Part shown: positions 18,052 to 27,875 of the stretch, piece by piece
How the letters are laid out: each line of letters opens with the position of its first letter
How positions within the stretch are numbered: position 1 is the stretch's first letter
Origin: Prochlorococcus marinus str. AS9601
Lineage (GTDB): Bacteria > Cyanobacteriota > Cyanobacteriia > PCC-6307 > Cyanobiaceae
Assembly (NCBI RefSeq): GCF_000015645.1
Contig: NC_008816.1
Location: forward strand, 620,001-684,000
Direction of reading: 5' to 3'
Length of the DNA stretch: 64,000 nt
The notes under the pieces: generated by a model
What the model was told of the DNA's origin: nothing
What the model saw: the letters and a program-made list of their open reading frames with translations, nothing else
Database searches by the model: none
Made by a program: the position numbers and the translations under genes

Positions 18052-19689
18052 ATGAGCTTAGATACTAAAATTCTAAATAATAAAGAAATACTGGATGCGG
18101 TAAATAAAAGAAGAAATTTTGCTATTATTTCACATCCAGATGCTGGGAAAACGACTCTTACCGAGAAGCTTCTTTTGTATGGAGGTGCCATTCAACAGGC
18201 AGGAGCAGTAAAAGCTAGGGGTAATCAGAGAAAAGCCACCTCAGACTGGATGGAACTTGAGAAACAAAGAGGTATTTCTATTACATCAACTGTATTGCAA
18301 TTTGAATATGAAAGATCTGTAATTAATCTATTAGATACACCAGGACACCAAGATTTCTCCGAAGATACTTATAGAACATTAGCTGCTGCTGATAATGCAG
18401 TTATGTTGGAAGATGCTGCTAAAGGGCTAGAACCTCAAACTAGAAAATTGTTTGAAGTTTGCAAGATGCGAAAAATACCAATATTTACTTTCATAAATAA
18501 AATGGATAGACCAGGAAGAGAGCCATTTTCTTTACTTGATGAAATTGAATCAGAACTTGGATTAAATACCCTACCAATAAACTGGCCAATTGGGAGTGGC
18601 GAGGAATTTAGAGGGGTTATTGATAGATTTTCGAGAGAGGTGATTTTATTTGATAAAGCAGTGAGAGGGAAACAATCGAATGAGAAAAGATTAAGTCTTG
18701 AAGATAAAGAGCTATCAAAATATGTAGAGAGAGATTTACTTGAAAACTCACTTGAAGAATTGGAGGTTCTTGATGAGGCAGGATCTAAATTTGAAAAAGA
18801 AAAAGTTTTTAATGGCTCTTTAACCCCAGTTTTCTTTGGATCTGCTATGACTAATTTTGGCGTAAGGCCATTTTTAGATAGTTTTTTAAAAATGGCACAA
18901 AAACCAACTTCAAGAAATAGTAATAAAGGGGATATTGAACCTGCAAGCGATGAATTTAGTGGGTTTGTTTTTAAGCTTCAGGCAAATATGGATCCAAAGC
19001 ACAGAGATAGGGTTGCTTTTATAAGAGTTTGTAGTGGCAAATTTGAAAAGGATATGTCAGTTAAACATTCCAGAACTGGGAAAACAATTAGATTATCAAG
19101 ACCACAAAAAATATTTGGGCAAGATAGAGAAGTAGTTGATGATGCCTATCCTGGAGATGTTATTGGTTTAAATAATCCAGGGATGTTTTCTATTGGAGAT
19201 ACTCTTTATACGGGTGCTCATCTGGAATATGAGGGCATACCATCCTTTAGTCCTGAAATATTCAGCTGGTTAAGAAATCCAAATCCCTCAGCATTTAAAA
19301 ACTTTAGAAAGGGTGTTAATGAACTTCGAGAAGAAGGAGCTGTTCAGATACTTTATGACTTTGATGAGAGTAAAAGAGACCCTATACTCGCAGCCGTTGG
19401 TCAATTGCAGCTGGAGGTAGTAACTCACAGATTAAAAAGTGAATATGGTGTAGATGCAAATCTTGAAGCAATGCCATATCAATTGGCTAGATGGATTTCT
19501 GATGGATGGCCAGCCATTGAAAAACTAGGCAGAATATTCAACTGTAAAATAGTTAAAGATTGTTGGAATAGGCCAGTTATTCTTTTCAAAAATGAGTGGA
19601 ATCTAAATCAGTTTGTTGAAGACAATAATCAATTAAATTTAAACAAAGTTGCGCCCGTTGTTAGTGGAGTCGAACCAATTGTTTTATAA
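18052..19689 (+). CDS. prfC: Peptide chain release factor 3 (GTPase)
   Basis: Recycles RF1/RF2 after termination. 545 residues, normal RF3 length. GTPase motifs: G1 [15 protein letters not shown], the switch region ending GISITSTV, G3 [15 protein letters not shown]4 [10 protein letters not shown]. The C-terminal RF3 domain includes [20 protein letters not shown]. The ATG start at 18052 gives the standard RF3 N-terminus. Confidence 0.96.
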   Translation: MSLDTKILNNKEILDAVNKRRNFAIISHPDAGKTTLTEKLLLYGGAIQQAGAVKARGNQRKATSDWMELEKQRGISITSTVLQFEYERSVINLLDTPGHQDFSEDTYRTLAAADNAVMLEDAAKGLEPQTRKLFEVCKMRKIPIFTFINKMDRPGREPFSLLDEIESELGLNTLPINWPIGSGEEFRGVIDRFSREVILFDKAVRGKQSNEKRLSLEDKELSKYVERDLLENSLEELEVLDEAGSKFEKEKVFNGSLTPVFFGSAMTNFGVRPFLDSFLKMAQKPTSRNSNKGDIEPASDEFSGFVFKLQANMDPKHRDRVAFIRVCSGKFEKDMSVKHSRTGKTIRLSRPQKIFGQDREVVDDAYPGDVIGLNNPGMFSIGDTLYTGAHLEYEGIPSFSPEIFSWLRNPNPSAFKNFRKGVNELREEGAVQILYDFDESKRDPILAAVGQLQLEVVTHRLKSEYGVDANLEAMPYQLARWISDGWPAIEKLGRIFNCKIVKDCWNRPVILFKNEWNLNQFVEDNNQLNLNKVAPVVSGVEPIVL

Positions 19690-19740
19690 AGTCTTAATGG
19701 ATTATAAAATTAGTTAATCTATTAGTATTGGTAAAAAATT

Positions 19741-20415
19741 TTGGATTCAAACAGTAATAAAAATAATAACGAAAAATCACCTTATGAAATTTTAGGTGTA
19801 AAAGAAGGTGCTGCTTTTGAGGATATTCAGAAGGCTAGAGATATTAAAGTTAAAGAGGCTGGTGAAGACTTAATTTTAAAAGCGAAAATAGAATCTTCCT
19901 TTGATCAATTACTCATGGGTAGTTTGAAAGCCAGGCAATCAGGAAATGTAAGCTATGAAGCTGTGAGTGCTTCAAAAAAAGAAAAACAAATTAATCAATT
20001 TACCAATAATAACTTCCCACTTCTTTCTAAGATAAAAAATTTAAATAATAACTCTAACAATTCAAGTCAGTATAGTCTGCCAAAAATAACTACCCCCTCA
20101 TTTGATAATCTTTCAATAAAAATATCTGTTGGGCTATTATTTTTAATTTTGTTATTTATCAGTCCAGACTCTAATAATAGACTTTTACTCTCTATCTCAA
20201 CATTAATACTTACCTATACTCAAATTAAATCAGGGAAAAGATTTATAGGTTCTCTGGGTTGGAGTGTTACCTTTCTCTCGATAGGATTAATATTTGGTGG
20301 ATTGCTTGAAAATAATTCTTTCATTCAGGAAGTATCAAACAACTCTTTATCAATACAAAAAATTCAAAGTATTCCGGCCATGGTTATTTTATGGCTAGGC
20401 GTAATTTTTTTATGA
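19741..20415 (+). CDS. CPP1-like J-domain-related membrane protein
   Basis: 224 residues. Residues ~12-60 are a degenerate J-like domain ([23 protein letters not shown]) without the HPD tripeptide. Several membrane spans fill the C-terminal half ([14 protein letters not shown] onward). This is the architecture of cyanobacterial and plant CPP1 proteins, where the plant member protects protochlorophyllide oxidoreductase. TTG start at 19741. It overlaps the convergent hslO by six bases. Confidence 0.8.
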   Translation: MDSNSNKNNNEKSPYEILGVKEGAAFEDIQKARDIKVKEAGEDLILKAKIESSFDQLLMGSLKARQSGNVSYEAVSASKKEKQINQFTNNNFPLLSKIKNLNNNSNNSSQYSLPKITTPSFDNLSIKISVGLLFLILLFISPDSNNRLLLSISTLILTYTQIKSGKRFIGSLGWSVTFLSIGLIFGGLLENNSFIQEVSNNSLSIQKIQSIPAMVILWLGVIFL

Positions 20416-21318
20416 TTGATTTTCTATCATAGATTTAATTTCTTCAAAATTTATAAGATATTTATTTTTACAAAATTCACAAACCAACTCTGCTTTGCCA
20501 TCTTTCTTGAGGATGTCCTCTAACTCGCTCTTATCAAGCATTTTCATCGCATTTAAACTTCTTTGTTTGGAACACTTGCATTTAAAACTCACTTCTTGAG
20601 AACGAGCTTTTTCAGAGATTGATTTATCGTCAATATCGGGAAATATATTTCTAATTAACTCAAGAAGATTATGTTTTGACTTAAATAGATCTTCGCTGAA
20701 AGAATTAATTTCTTTGCATCTTTCTTCAAGTAGTGAGATTAGCAGAGGGTCAGTATCTTTTTTAGGTAAAACTTGAGCTAATAAGCCACCACTACAAATA
20801 ACACTTTTATTTTGAATTTTTTCTCCAATAAATACAGCAGAGGGAGTTTGCTCTGAATGATATAAATATGAAGCTAAGTCTTCAGCAATATTCCCATTTA
20901 CTAATTCAACAGTGCTTGTAAAGGGTTCTCCAAATCCACTATCTCTAATTACATTTAAATATCCTGTACCTAGTGCTTTTGTGAAATCAAAAGAATATTT
21001 ATCATTATCTATTTTGACTAGGTCCAATTCTAAATTAGGATTACCTACATAACCCCTAACTTTCCCGTCTCTTCCTGCATCAACTAGTAATCCCTTTAAA
21101 GGTCCGTCAGATCTAACTCTTAAAGTGACTCTCCCATGCATTATTTTCATCGAGCTTGCTAAAAGCAGTGAAGCACTAAATGCTCTGCCTAAGATACAGG
21201 TGGTTAAGTAAGAAAGGCCGTGTCTTTTTTTTGCTTCTAAAGAAGATTCTGTTGTTAAGACCGCAACTAATCTTATTCCTCCATTGGCTGCAGTAGCCCG
21301 AACTATCCTATCCTGCAT
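20410..21318 (-). CDS. hslO: Redox-activated chaperone Hsp33
   Basis: 302 residues, cytoplasmic holdase activated by oxidation. The N-terminal domain begins [20 protein letters not shown]. The C-terminal zinc switch has CKC near residue 250 and CEFC near 282, the four conserved Cys. Its start overlaps the stop of the upstream ABC-ATPase gene by 11 bases, implying co-translation. Confidence 0.95.
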   Translation of the reverse strand: MQDRIVRATAANGGIRLVAVLTTESSLEAKKRHGLSYLTTCILGRAFSASLLLASSMKIMHGRVTLRVRSDGPLKGLLVDAGRDGKVRGYVGNPNLELDLVKIDNDKYSFDFTKALGTGYLNVIRDSGFGEPFTSTVELVNGNIAEDLASYLYHSEQTPSAVFIGEKIQNKSVICSGGLLAQVLPKKDTDPLLISLLEERCKEINSFSEDLFKSKHNLLELIRNIFPDIDDKSISEKARSQEVSFKCKCSKQRSLNAMKMLDKSELEDILKKDGKAELVCEFCKNKYLINFEEIKSMIENQS

Positions 21319-21955
21319 GATTTTCTTTCATAAAATTTTTGATTTTCCCTTTTTCCAAGAATAATATCCTAGAAGGAATTCCCTCAAATAAGGCAGGTTC
21401 ATGAGTAACAATAATAATTGTATTTTTATTTTTTAAATCAAGAATTAAATTCTTCACATCATTTCTCATTGAATAGTCTAATCCAGCAGTTGGTTCATCA
21501 AGTAAAAGAATTGAGGGGTTTCTAAGTAGTTGAACTGCTACAGCTAACCGCCGTTGTTGTCCGCCACTTAGCTGTTCTGGTGGTTGAGTCAGATTAATTT
21601 TTTTCAAACCAACTTTATTTAAAACTATTTCTATATTTTTTTCTCTTAAAGATTTATGGCCTATTTTTAATTCTTTACCAATGGTTGTACCTATAAAGTA
21701 TCTTTCAGGAAATTGGAATACTACTCCACAAAACCATCTTCTTTGCCTAGAAGACAAAATTTTATTCTTCCAAGTAATTTTTCCTTTTTGCGGATTTGTT
21801 AATCCGCTTATTATTTCGAGTAGTGTTGTTTTCCCAGAACCACTACTGCCGCAAATTAAAATGATTTCATTTTCATGAACTTTTAAATTTAAATTGTCTA
21901 TTATTTTTCTTTCACCAGTTTGGGGTTGATAAGATATTTCTTTTAAATCAAGCAT
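21308..21955 (-). CDS. ABC transporter ATP-binding protein (ECF/CbiO-like)
   Basis: 215 residues, one nucleotide-binding domain. Walker [13 protein letters not shown] (~36-47), Q-loop [16 protein letters not shown], signature [13 protein letters not shown], Walker [13 protein letters not shown] and H-loop VTHEP. The 'QFPE' Q-loop is typical of ECF-type and CbiO-like ATPases. No permease gene is adjacent, so partner and substrate are unknown. Co-transcribed with hslO by overlap. Confidence 0.88.
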   Translation of the reverse strand: MLDLKEISYQPQTGERKIIDNLNLKVHENEIILICGSSGSGKTTLLEIISGLTNPQKGKITWKNKILSSRQRRWFCGVVFQFPERYFIGTTIGKELKIGHKSLREKNIEIVLNKVGLKKINLTQPPEQLSGGQQRRLAVAVQLLRNPSILLLDEPTAGLDYSMRNDVKNLILDLKNKNTIIIVTHEPALFEGIPSRILFLEKGKIKNFMKENHAG

Positions 21956-22038
21956 TATTAATTAAGTTATAGGTATGAATTTGAATCTAGTAATAACTTA
22001 CTTATAATAGCTTTAGATTTAAAAAGATATTAGTCAAT

Positions 22039-22482
22039 ATGAATATTATTTTTAGGGAAGTTGATCCTTTTAATTGTTGGATATGGATCAGGTTTTCAGA
22101 ATCACCAACTCAAGACGAAAAAAATTATTTAGATGGTGTTTTTGATAGTTGGTACGTTTTAGGAAGGTTAGGTGGATTTAATTCTGAAAATTTGCAAACT
22201 CATGAAGAGGGTTCCGATCTAAGTTGGATGTCCTATGATAATGACCAAAAAAATGCATCTCTTCCAGCCTTAATGCATAATTTAGGAATTATGGAATATC
22301 AAAATCTTTGGGGAAGATGTTGGGTTGATTTTGGAACTTCAGACTCTATTTCAATAGATATATTAATTAATTCTTTGAATGAGATATCAAATAATTATGT
22401 AAAAATTGAAGAGTTAATTATTGGGGGTGAAAATAATGATTGGTCAGTTGAAGAACATGAAGATTTAGTTTTCAAAGATTAA
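22039..22482 (+). CDS. DUF3531 family protein
   Basis: 147 residues, acidic and soluble. The segment FNCWIWIRFSESPTQDEKNY followed by a Trp-rich core (FDSWYVLGRLGGFN, LWGRCWVDFGTSD) is the pattern I associate with DUF3531 of cyanobacteria and plastids. Function unknown. It lies just upstream of rsmE (gap of nine bases), probably one operon. Confidence 0.78.
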   Translation: MNIIFREVDPFNCWIWIRFSESPTQDEKNYLDGVFDSWYVLGRLGGFNSENLQTHEEGSDLSWMSYDNDQKNASLPALMHNLGIMEYQNLWGRCWVDFGTSDSISIDILINSLNEISNNYVKIEELIIGGENNDWSVEEHEDLVFKD

Positions 22483-22491
22483 GTGTTTTAG

Positions 22492-23265
22492 ATGGAAGAC
22501 TTAACAAGATTAATTATTTCCCATGAAAGAATTGAAAATATTAAGAACAATAATTTAGAACTTTCTAAAGAAGAGGCTCATTATTTAAATAAAGTAATGA
22601 GGATAAAAAATGGTAAAAAAATATTTATAGCTAACGGAGAGGGTTCATTATGGAAAGCTACAAAAGTTAAAAATGATTGCTTAGAAATAATTAAATCAAA
22701 AAAACCTTACTTAATTCAAGAACAAGAAATTCACTTATTAGGAATAGCTGTTGTTATACCAAAAAGTGGTTTTGAGGATATTTTAAAAATGTGTACTGAA
22801 ATAGGAATTGATTACATACAGCCATTATTTTCAGAAAGACAGGTAAACAAAAATTTAAATTTTTCTAGAAAACTTTTGAGATGGAATTTAATTATTAATG
22901 AAGCTGTTGAGCAAAGTGAGAGATTATGGAAACCATCTATTTTAAATGGAATGGATATTATTGAATGGCTAAAAAGTAGAGATAATCAAGAAAGACTTTC
23001 AATTTCTATAACTAGAGAAGAAACACTATATGACTTAAATCAATGGTTAAGAAAACAACAAGAATTTGGAAATAAAAAAGGAGGTATTTTTTGGAATGTA
23101 ATTGGTCCTGAAGGAGGTTGGTCCGATAAAGAAATTGATTTTTTTAAAAAAAATAATATTACCTTTGTTAAGCTTTCCGATACTATCTTGAGAACTTCAA
23201 CGGCTAGTATTAATGCATCATCAATTCTAAATCAGTGGAGAATTGATTTAAAATTAAAGAATTAG
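22492..23265 (+). CDS. rsmE: 16S rRNA (uracil-1498-N3)-methyltransferase
   Basis: 257 residues of the SPOUT class. The N-terminal PUA-like domain includes EAHYLNKVMRIKNGKKIFIANGEG. The SPOUT knot signatures are clear: VIGPEGGWSDKEIDFF (~203-218) and LSDTILRTSTASINASSIL near the C-terminus. The catalytic region around EAVEQSERLWKP is also present. Confidence 0.95.
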   Translation: MEDLTRLIISHERIENIKNNNLELSKEEAHYLNKVMRIKNGKKIFIANGEGSLWKATKVKNDCLEIIKSKKPYLIQEQEIHLLGIAVVIPKSGFEDILKMCTEIGIDYIQPLFSERQVNKNLNFSRKLLRWNLIINEAVEQSERLWKPSILNGMDIIEWLKSRDNQERLSISITREETLYDLNQWLRKQQEFGNKKGGIFWNVIGPEGGWSDKEIDFFKKNNITFVKLSDTILRTSTASINASSILNQWRIDLKLKN

Positions 23266-23271
23266 ATAAAT

Positions 23272-24015
23272 ATGGATTTAATTAGAAATCAATTTTTTAT
23301 AGGTTTTTGCATTAATTTTATTTTGATTTATATATTTTGCAGGATTCCTTTAATGACGAAAAGTGGTTGGGTAAGTGCAGGAATCTTAGGTACAATTTTG
23401 TGGGGATGTTTGTCTTGGCAGGGATGGATGTCAGTTGTAATTTATTTATTATTTGGATCCCTCGTTACCAAAATAGGTTTTAAATTTAAAAAAGCACAAG
23501 GAATTGCTGAAAAAAGAGGCGGGATGAGAGGCCCTGAGAATGTATGGGGATCAGCAGCTACAGGATTATTTCTTGCCATTATGACCAAATTTAATGCTGC
23601 CAATGTAGTGATGTTTAAAGTAGGTTTTGCTGCAAGTTTTGCTGCAAAGTTGGCGGATACTTTTGGTAGCGAAATTGGAAAAAGATTTGGTAAAGACACA
23701 TACTTAATTACTTCACTTAAAAAGGTGGATAGGGGAACTGAGGGAGGAATAAGTATAGAAGGAACATTAGCTAGTGTTTTGGGATCAATATTTATGTCTT
23801 TTATAATGCTTCGTCTATCAATTATTTCTACAAAATATCATTTTATAGTTGTTGTAGTTTCTGGATTCTTGGCAACACTTTCCGAAAGTATTATTGGTGC
23901 TAAATTTCAAAACAAATATAAATTAAGTAATGAATTGGTAAATGCTATTCAGACAAGTATTGCTTCTGTTTTTGCTATTTTTGCTCTTATTTTATATTCA
24001 TATTTTTTAAATTAA
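23272..24015 (+). CDS. DUF92 membrane protein (VTE6-like)
   Basis: 247 residues with about six membrane spans. Conserved pieces include RGGMRGPENVWGSAATG, KLADTFGSEIGKRFGKDTYLI and GTEGGISIEGTLASVLGS, typical of the DUF92/TIGR00297 family. The plant relative VTE6 is a phytyl-phosphate kinase in tocopherol synthesis, so a phytol-recycling role is possible, but the substrate is not shown here. Starts six bases after rsmE. Confidence 0.85.
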   Translation: MDLIRNQFFIGFCINFILIYIFCRIPLMTKSGWVSAGILGTILWGCLSWQGWMSVVIYLLFGSLVTKIGFKFKKAQGIAEKRGGMRGPENVWGSAATGLFLAIMTKFNAANVVMFKVGFAASFAAKLADTFGSEIGKRFGKDTYLITSLKKVDRGTEGGISIEGTLASVLGSIFMSFIMLRLSIISTKYHFIVVVVSGFLATLSESIIGAKFQNKYKLSNELVNAIQTSIASVFAIFALILYSYFLN

Positions 24016-24031
24016 TAATATTTGGGAAGAC

Positions 24032-24676
24032 CTAAGATCCCTTCCATTTTGTAAGAATCTCCCAGCTTTTAAGTCTTTGGAAAAGCCAGAAATGACCTTC
24101 GGAATTTAGATGAATTCCATCATGCGTAATCCAATTTTTACTCCTTTTATCAGAGTACATTTCTCTAAAAGTAGGAAGAAATGGGACATTCTGATTGAGG
24201 CATACTTCCTCCATTCTCCTTTCATAAGAATTACAAAAATCATTTGAGTACCATAGACATCCTGCGAACGGCATTTTGCTTTCGTCAACTGGTGTCAAAC
24301 CAATAACAAATAAATTTGTTTGAGAGCTCATTTCATTAATTAGCCTCTCTAATCCATATTCAAATCCATCTATATCTAATTGATGTCTTCCATTTATCTG
24401 ACCAATTGCTGCAGAGTCGTTAAGACCTACATTTAGTAGGATTGCTTTAGGTTTATTTCTTCTCGTTTCTCCTCTAGATGACCATTCTTTTTCCCATCTA
24501 GATGAAACTTTTTCTATCCCATCTCCCCTAACGCCAAGTTGATAAATAACTGGCCCATTTTGGTTTTTACCCCAATCTTTTCTAAGCCTCTCACACCATC
24601 CACCACCCTCGTTATCTCCCCATCCATAAACTGAGCTATCTCCAATTACAACAAGCTGTTTTGGTAAACTAATCAC
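24032..24676 (-). CDS. SGNH/GDSL-type hydrolase
   Basis: 214 residues. Block I VVIGDSSVYGWGD holds the nucleophilic Ser; block III is LLNVGLNDSA with the Asn; block V THDGIHLNSEGH supplies Asp and His. No signal peptide, so cytoplasmic. Substrate (ester or acyl group) unknown. The start is GTG 24676. It converges on the DUF92 gene. Confidence 0.85.
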   Translation of the reverse strand: MISLPKQLVVIGDSSVYGWGDNEGGGWCERLRKDWGKNQNGPVIYQLGVRGDGIEKVSSRWEKEWSSRGETRRNKPKAILLNVGLNDSAAIGQINGRHQLDIDGFEYGLERLINEMSSQTNLFVIGLTPVDESKMPFAGCLWYSNDFCNSYERRMEEVCLNQNVPFLPTFREMYSDKRSKNWITHDGIHLNSEGHFWLFQRLKSWEILTKWKGS

Positions 24677-24725
24677 TATCAGCGAAAAAAAATAATTACT
24701 TGATTTAACAAATTATTCTTACAAA

Positions 24726-26228
24726 TCAAGTTAAACTATTCTTGATTTTACCATTTATTAATTCTCCAACTATTGCGATGGAGCTATAAGCTATCAAAAC
24801 TATGGTGACTTCCTGCCATGCGAATGAACTTAGTGATTCTTGCAATTGCCAACCTAGACCAACACTTCCAATAACCCCAACAATTGCAGTTTCTCTAATA
24901 ATGATGTCAGATCTATAAGCGCAATATGCTAAGTAACTTTTTGCTTGTTGAGAAAATAAACCTAAAAGCCAACTAGTCTTTTTTGAGATTCCTAGAGATT
25001 TCATTGCAATATAATTTCTCTTGTCTTGGCTATCTAGATTTGTATAAAGTAATTTGCTAGTAATACCAGCGTTGTGGAGACCTAATGTTAAAGCTGCTAA
25101 AGATAAAGAAGGATTATTAAAAGTTAATAGAGTTAGAAGTATTACAGGTGTAGGTATTAAACGTAATAAAAATGCAAAAATTTTTATAAAAATTTTAGAA
25201 CTATTGTTGTTAAAAATTCCTATTACTAATGGAGGTAAACTAATTGCGATTCCTGTTGATAAAAGACTTAAAATTATTGTTTCTAATATAAGTTTTAAGA
25301 AATAAAATAATCCTAAATCTGAGCTTGATTTAAAAAGAGAACTAACGGAATTAAAATTTTCAAAATTATTATTAAAAATAAAATAAAGAAAATATGAAAA
25401 AGAAAATAAAATTGTTATGAAAAAACCCGCAATAAAAAAAATAGATAGGATTTTATTTGTGGTATTAAATTTTATTTTTTTGAATATTAATCCAGAAAGA
25501 ATTATCAAAATTGCTAATGACCATAAATAAGTCCATAACTCTTTAAAATTCAAAGTTTGGAAAGATAAAAAAATACTGGTACCTATTCCTCCAATCCCAA
25601 AAAGTCCTAAAATCACAGTACTTCTTATTGAACACTCTAATCGATATAAACCAAAGTTTTTAAATGTATTTATTATTGGATTCCATATTAAAGTTATTAA
25701 AGAAGAAAATTTAGGTGTATTTATTTGATTTATAGATTCAAAACTTTTGTAGTCAATAGTTTCTAATTGTTCAGCAAATACTTTTGAATTTACAGCAATA
25801 TAAGGTATACATATAGATATTATTCCTATCGAAAAATTTATTCCATATATTTGCATTAATATTATTCCCCAAACCACTTCGTGTATAGATCTAATTATTG
25901 TTAGAAAAAACCTTATTATGCGGTAGAAAAAATTTGGAATATTAAAGATTTTATAAAAAATATTTGAGGAAATTATTCCAAAAATTGCTCCAAAAATAAT
26001 ACTTACTAACCAACTAAAAAAACCAATTAAAATAGTTTCATTTAATCGCTTAATTACGGTAATAATAATTTCATTATCGATCTTGGGATTAAATGCAGAA
26101 ATTAAGAATTCTTGGAATAATTTAAATCCTCCAAAATGAATATTGTTTATTAATTGATACCCTAGAGGTATGCATACCAAAATTGGAAGAAAAGATAATG
26201 AGGTATAGTTTAATTTTAATTTGTTCAA
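24726..26228 (-). CDS. phnE: Phosphonate/phosphite ABC transporter permease, fused double-domain PhnE
   Basis: 500 residues with two tandem BPD_transp_1-type permease units, each with an EAA-like loop (around KIFNIPNFFYRIIR in the first half and AMKSLGISKKTSWLLG in the second). Usual PhnE is ~260 residues, so this is an internal duplication or fusion that could form the whole permease alone. Starts at TTG 26228, four bases after phnC. It completes a phnD-phnC-phnE operon with no C-P lyase genes in view. Confidence 0.85.
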   Translation of the reverse strand: MNKLKLNYTSLSFLPILVCIPLGYQLINNIHFGGFKLFQEFLISAFNPKIDNEIIITVIKRLNETILIGFFSWLVSIIFGAIFGIISSNIFYKIFNIPNFFYRIIRFFLTIIRSIHEVVWGIILMQIYGINFSIGIISICIPYIAVNSKVFAEQLETIDYKSFESINQINTPKFSSLITLIWNPIINTFKNFGLYRLECSIRSTVILGLFGIGGIGTSIFLSFQTLNFKELWTYLWSLAILIILSGLIFKKIKFNTTNKILSIFFIAGFFITILFSFSYFLYFIFNNNFENFNSVSSLFKSSSDLGLFYFLKLILETIILSLLSTGIAISLPPLVIGIFNNNSSKIFIKIFAFLLRLIPTPVILLTLLTFNNPSLSLAALTLGLHNAGITSKLLYTNLDSQDKRNYIAMKSLGISKKTSWLLGLFSQQAKSYLAYCAYRSDIIIRETAIVGVIGSVGLGWQLQESLSSFAWQEVTIVLIAYSSIAIVGELINGKIKNSLT

Positions 26229-26232
26229 CTAA

Positions 26233-26973
26233 TTAATATATTTTCTCTAAATGAATCTTCTTTAAGTTATTTCTTTTGATATTGAAAAAAATTTTACCAT
26301 CCCTTAATCCAATAACTTTATCAAAATCGTTCAGCAAATCTAATCTATGTAATGCAACTAATACCGTCTTTGGGGATTTTTTTGTTTTGTTTTTATCTAC
26401 ATTTTCTAGTAGAAGGTTTTTAATTGTTGTTATCAATTTGGGATCTAGATTATTAAAAGGCTCATCTGCAAGTAATATATTTGATTCTTGAATTAATGAT
26501 CTAGCTATAGCCACCCTTTGTTTTTGCCCCCCAGATAGTTTTCTGATTTTTTTGTCGAAAATAGAATTATGAAGTCTACATAATTTCATATATTTATGCG
26601 CCTTCTTAAAAGAACTTATATTTAGTAAATTTTTAAAAGCGAAATAAAAGTTGTTTTCCGCTAGTAGTCCACAATTAACATTTTGTTCTGCAGAGAGATC
26701 TTCTATTAATCTTAAATCTTGCCATATAGTTGTTATTTTACTTTTCTGCTTTCTATCTAATTCCTCGAAACTTTCATTGAATAATTTAATCTCACCTTGA
26801 GTTGGCTTTATAGTGCCATTAAGTAGTGATATAAGTGTAGTTTTTCCTGAACCGCTTTTACCTAAAAGTGCAATTTTTTCCCCAGAATTTATTTTTAAAT
26901 TTATTTTATTTAGGATCAGATCATTTTTGTATGCATAAGATATATTTTCTAATTCTAAGACAGTATTATTCAT
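26233..26973 (-). CDS. phnC: Phosphonate/phosphite ABC transporter ATPase
   Basis: 246 residues. Walker [16 protein letters not shown]-loop IWQDLRLIED, signature LSGGQKQRVAIARS, Walker B ILLADEPFNNLD, H-loop ALHRLD. Its ATG overlaps the phnD stop by four bases (ATGA), showing translational coupling. The unit pairs with the double permease just downstream. Confidence 0.9.
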   Translation of the reverse strand: MNNTVLELENISYAYKNDLILNKINLKINSGEKIALLGKSGSGKTTLISLLNGTIKPTQGEIKLFNESFEELDRKQKSKITTIWQDLRLIEDLSAEQNVNCGLLAENNFYFAFKNLLNISSFKKAHKYMKLCRLHNSIFDKKIRKLSGGQKQRVAIARSLIQESNILLADEPFNNLDPKLITTIKNLLLENVDKNKTKKSPKTVLVALHRLDLLNDFDKVIGLRDGKIFFNIKRNNLKKIHLEKIY

Positions 26974-27863
26974 CTAATTTTATTTAATTTCCTCCCGATT
27001 TCCTCTATATTTTTATATTGTTTTGATTCTGCCTTTATAAATCTTTTTGCATTGAACATATCTAATATCTGTTTATGTGATTTTTGCTTTATATCTAAAT
27101 TTAGAATTACTGATTTAAGTTCTTTTGTAAACCCTTCCCCGAATCTATTTTCAAGATCACCTTGAGCTACCCAATGATAGTCAACATATTCTGGTGTGAT
27201 CCAGAATAATTCTAAATTACTTATTCTTTTGGGATTATTTTTAAGATTGTTTTCCCAAACCTGTTTATTTAAAGCTCCAGCATCAAATGCCCCACTATTA
27301 ACTAAAGCTATAGTGGCATCATGACTCCCACTATAACCTGCTTTTTTTCCTTTAAAATGTTTAATTTCTACCCCTGCTTGATTTAAAAAATATTCTGGCA
27401 TTAATCTTCCAGAAGTTGAGTTTTCAGAGCCAAAAGTAAATCTTAAATTCTTTAGTTTTTTAAGTCCTTTAATGTTTGAAATTGAGTTAAGTTCTAAATT
27501 TTTGTTTACTATAAAAACACTTTTAAATTCTTTATCTATATCTCTTTGAGCTATGACAATTGAATTAGGTGTTTGTAATCTTGCTTGAACTCCTGATAAA
27601 CCGCCAAACCAAACTAAATCTAAATCTTTAGTTCTGAATCCAGTTACTGCTGCAACATAATTAATAACAGGAATGTATTGAACTTCTACATCAAGTTGGT
27701 TTGATAATTCTTTTGAAAATAAATTAAATCTTTTGTCCAAAACATCTTGGTTTTGATCAGGTATTGCTCCAACTTTTAAAACTTTGGGATTTGAAAATAC
27801 AGGTGATGAAAAAACAGAAAATAATAGATATGAACTTATTAGGAAATTTTTTAAATTAAACAT
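26970..27863 (-). CDS. phnD: Phosphonate/phosphite-binding periplasmic protein
   Basis: 297 residues. N-terminal signal peptide (LISSYLLFSVFSSPVFS), then LKVGAIPDQNQDVLDKRFN and the binding-site region DLVWFGGLSGVQARLQ, with FGSENSTSGRLMPEYF and GYSGSHDATIALVNSGAFDAG typical of PhnD. Prochlorococcus PhnD1 homologues are reported to bind phosphite and related reduced phosphorus rather than only phosphonates, so the ligand is open. First gene of the operon. Confidence 0.9.
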   Translation of the reverse strand: MFNLKNFLISSYLLFSVFSSPVFSNPKVLKVGAIPDQNQDVLDKRFNLFSKELSNQLDVEVQYIPVINYVAAVTGFRTKDLDLVWFGGLSGVQARLQTPNSIVIAQRDIDKEFKSVFIVNKNLELNSISNIKGLKKLKNLRFTFGSENSTSGRLMPEYFLNQAGVEIKHFKGKKAGYSGSHDATIALVNSGAFDAGALNKQVWENNLKNNPKRISNLELFWITPEYVDYHWVAQGDLENRFGEGFTKELKSVILNLDIKQKSHKQILDMFNAKRFIKAESKQYKNIEEIGRKLNKIR

Positions 27864-27875
27864 AACTTTGTTAAA

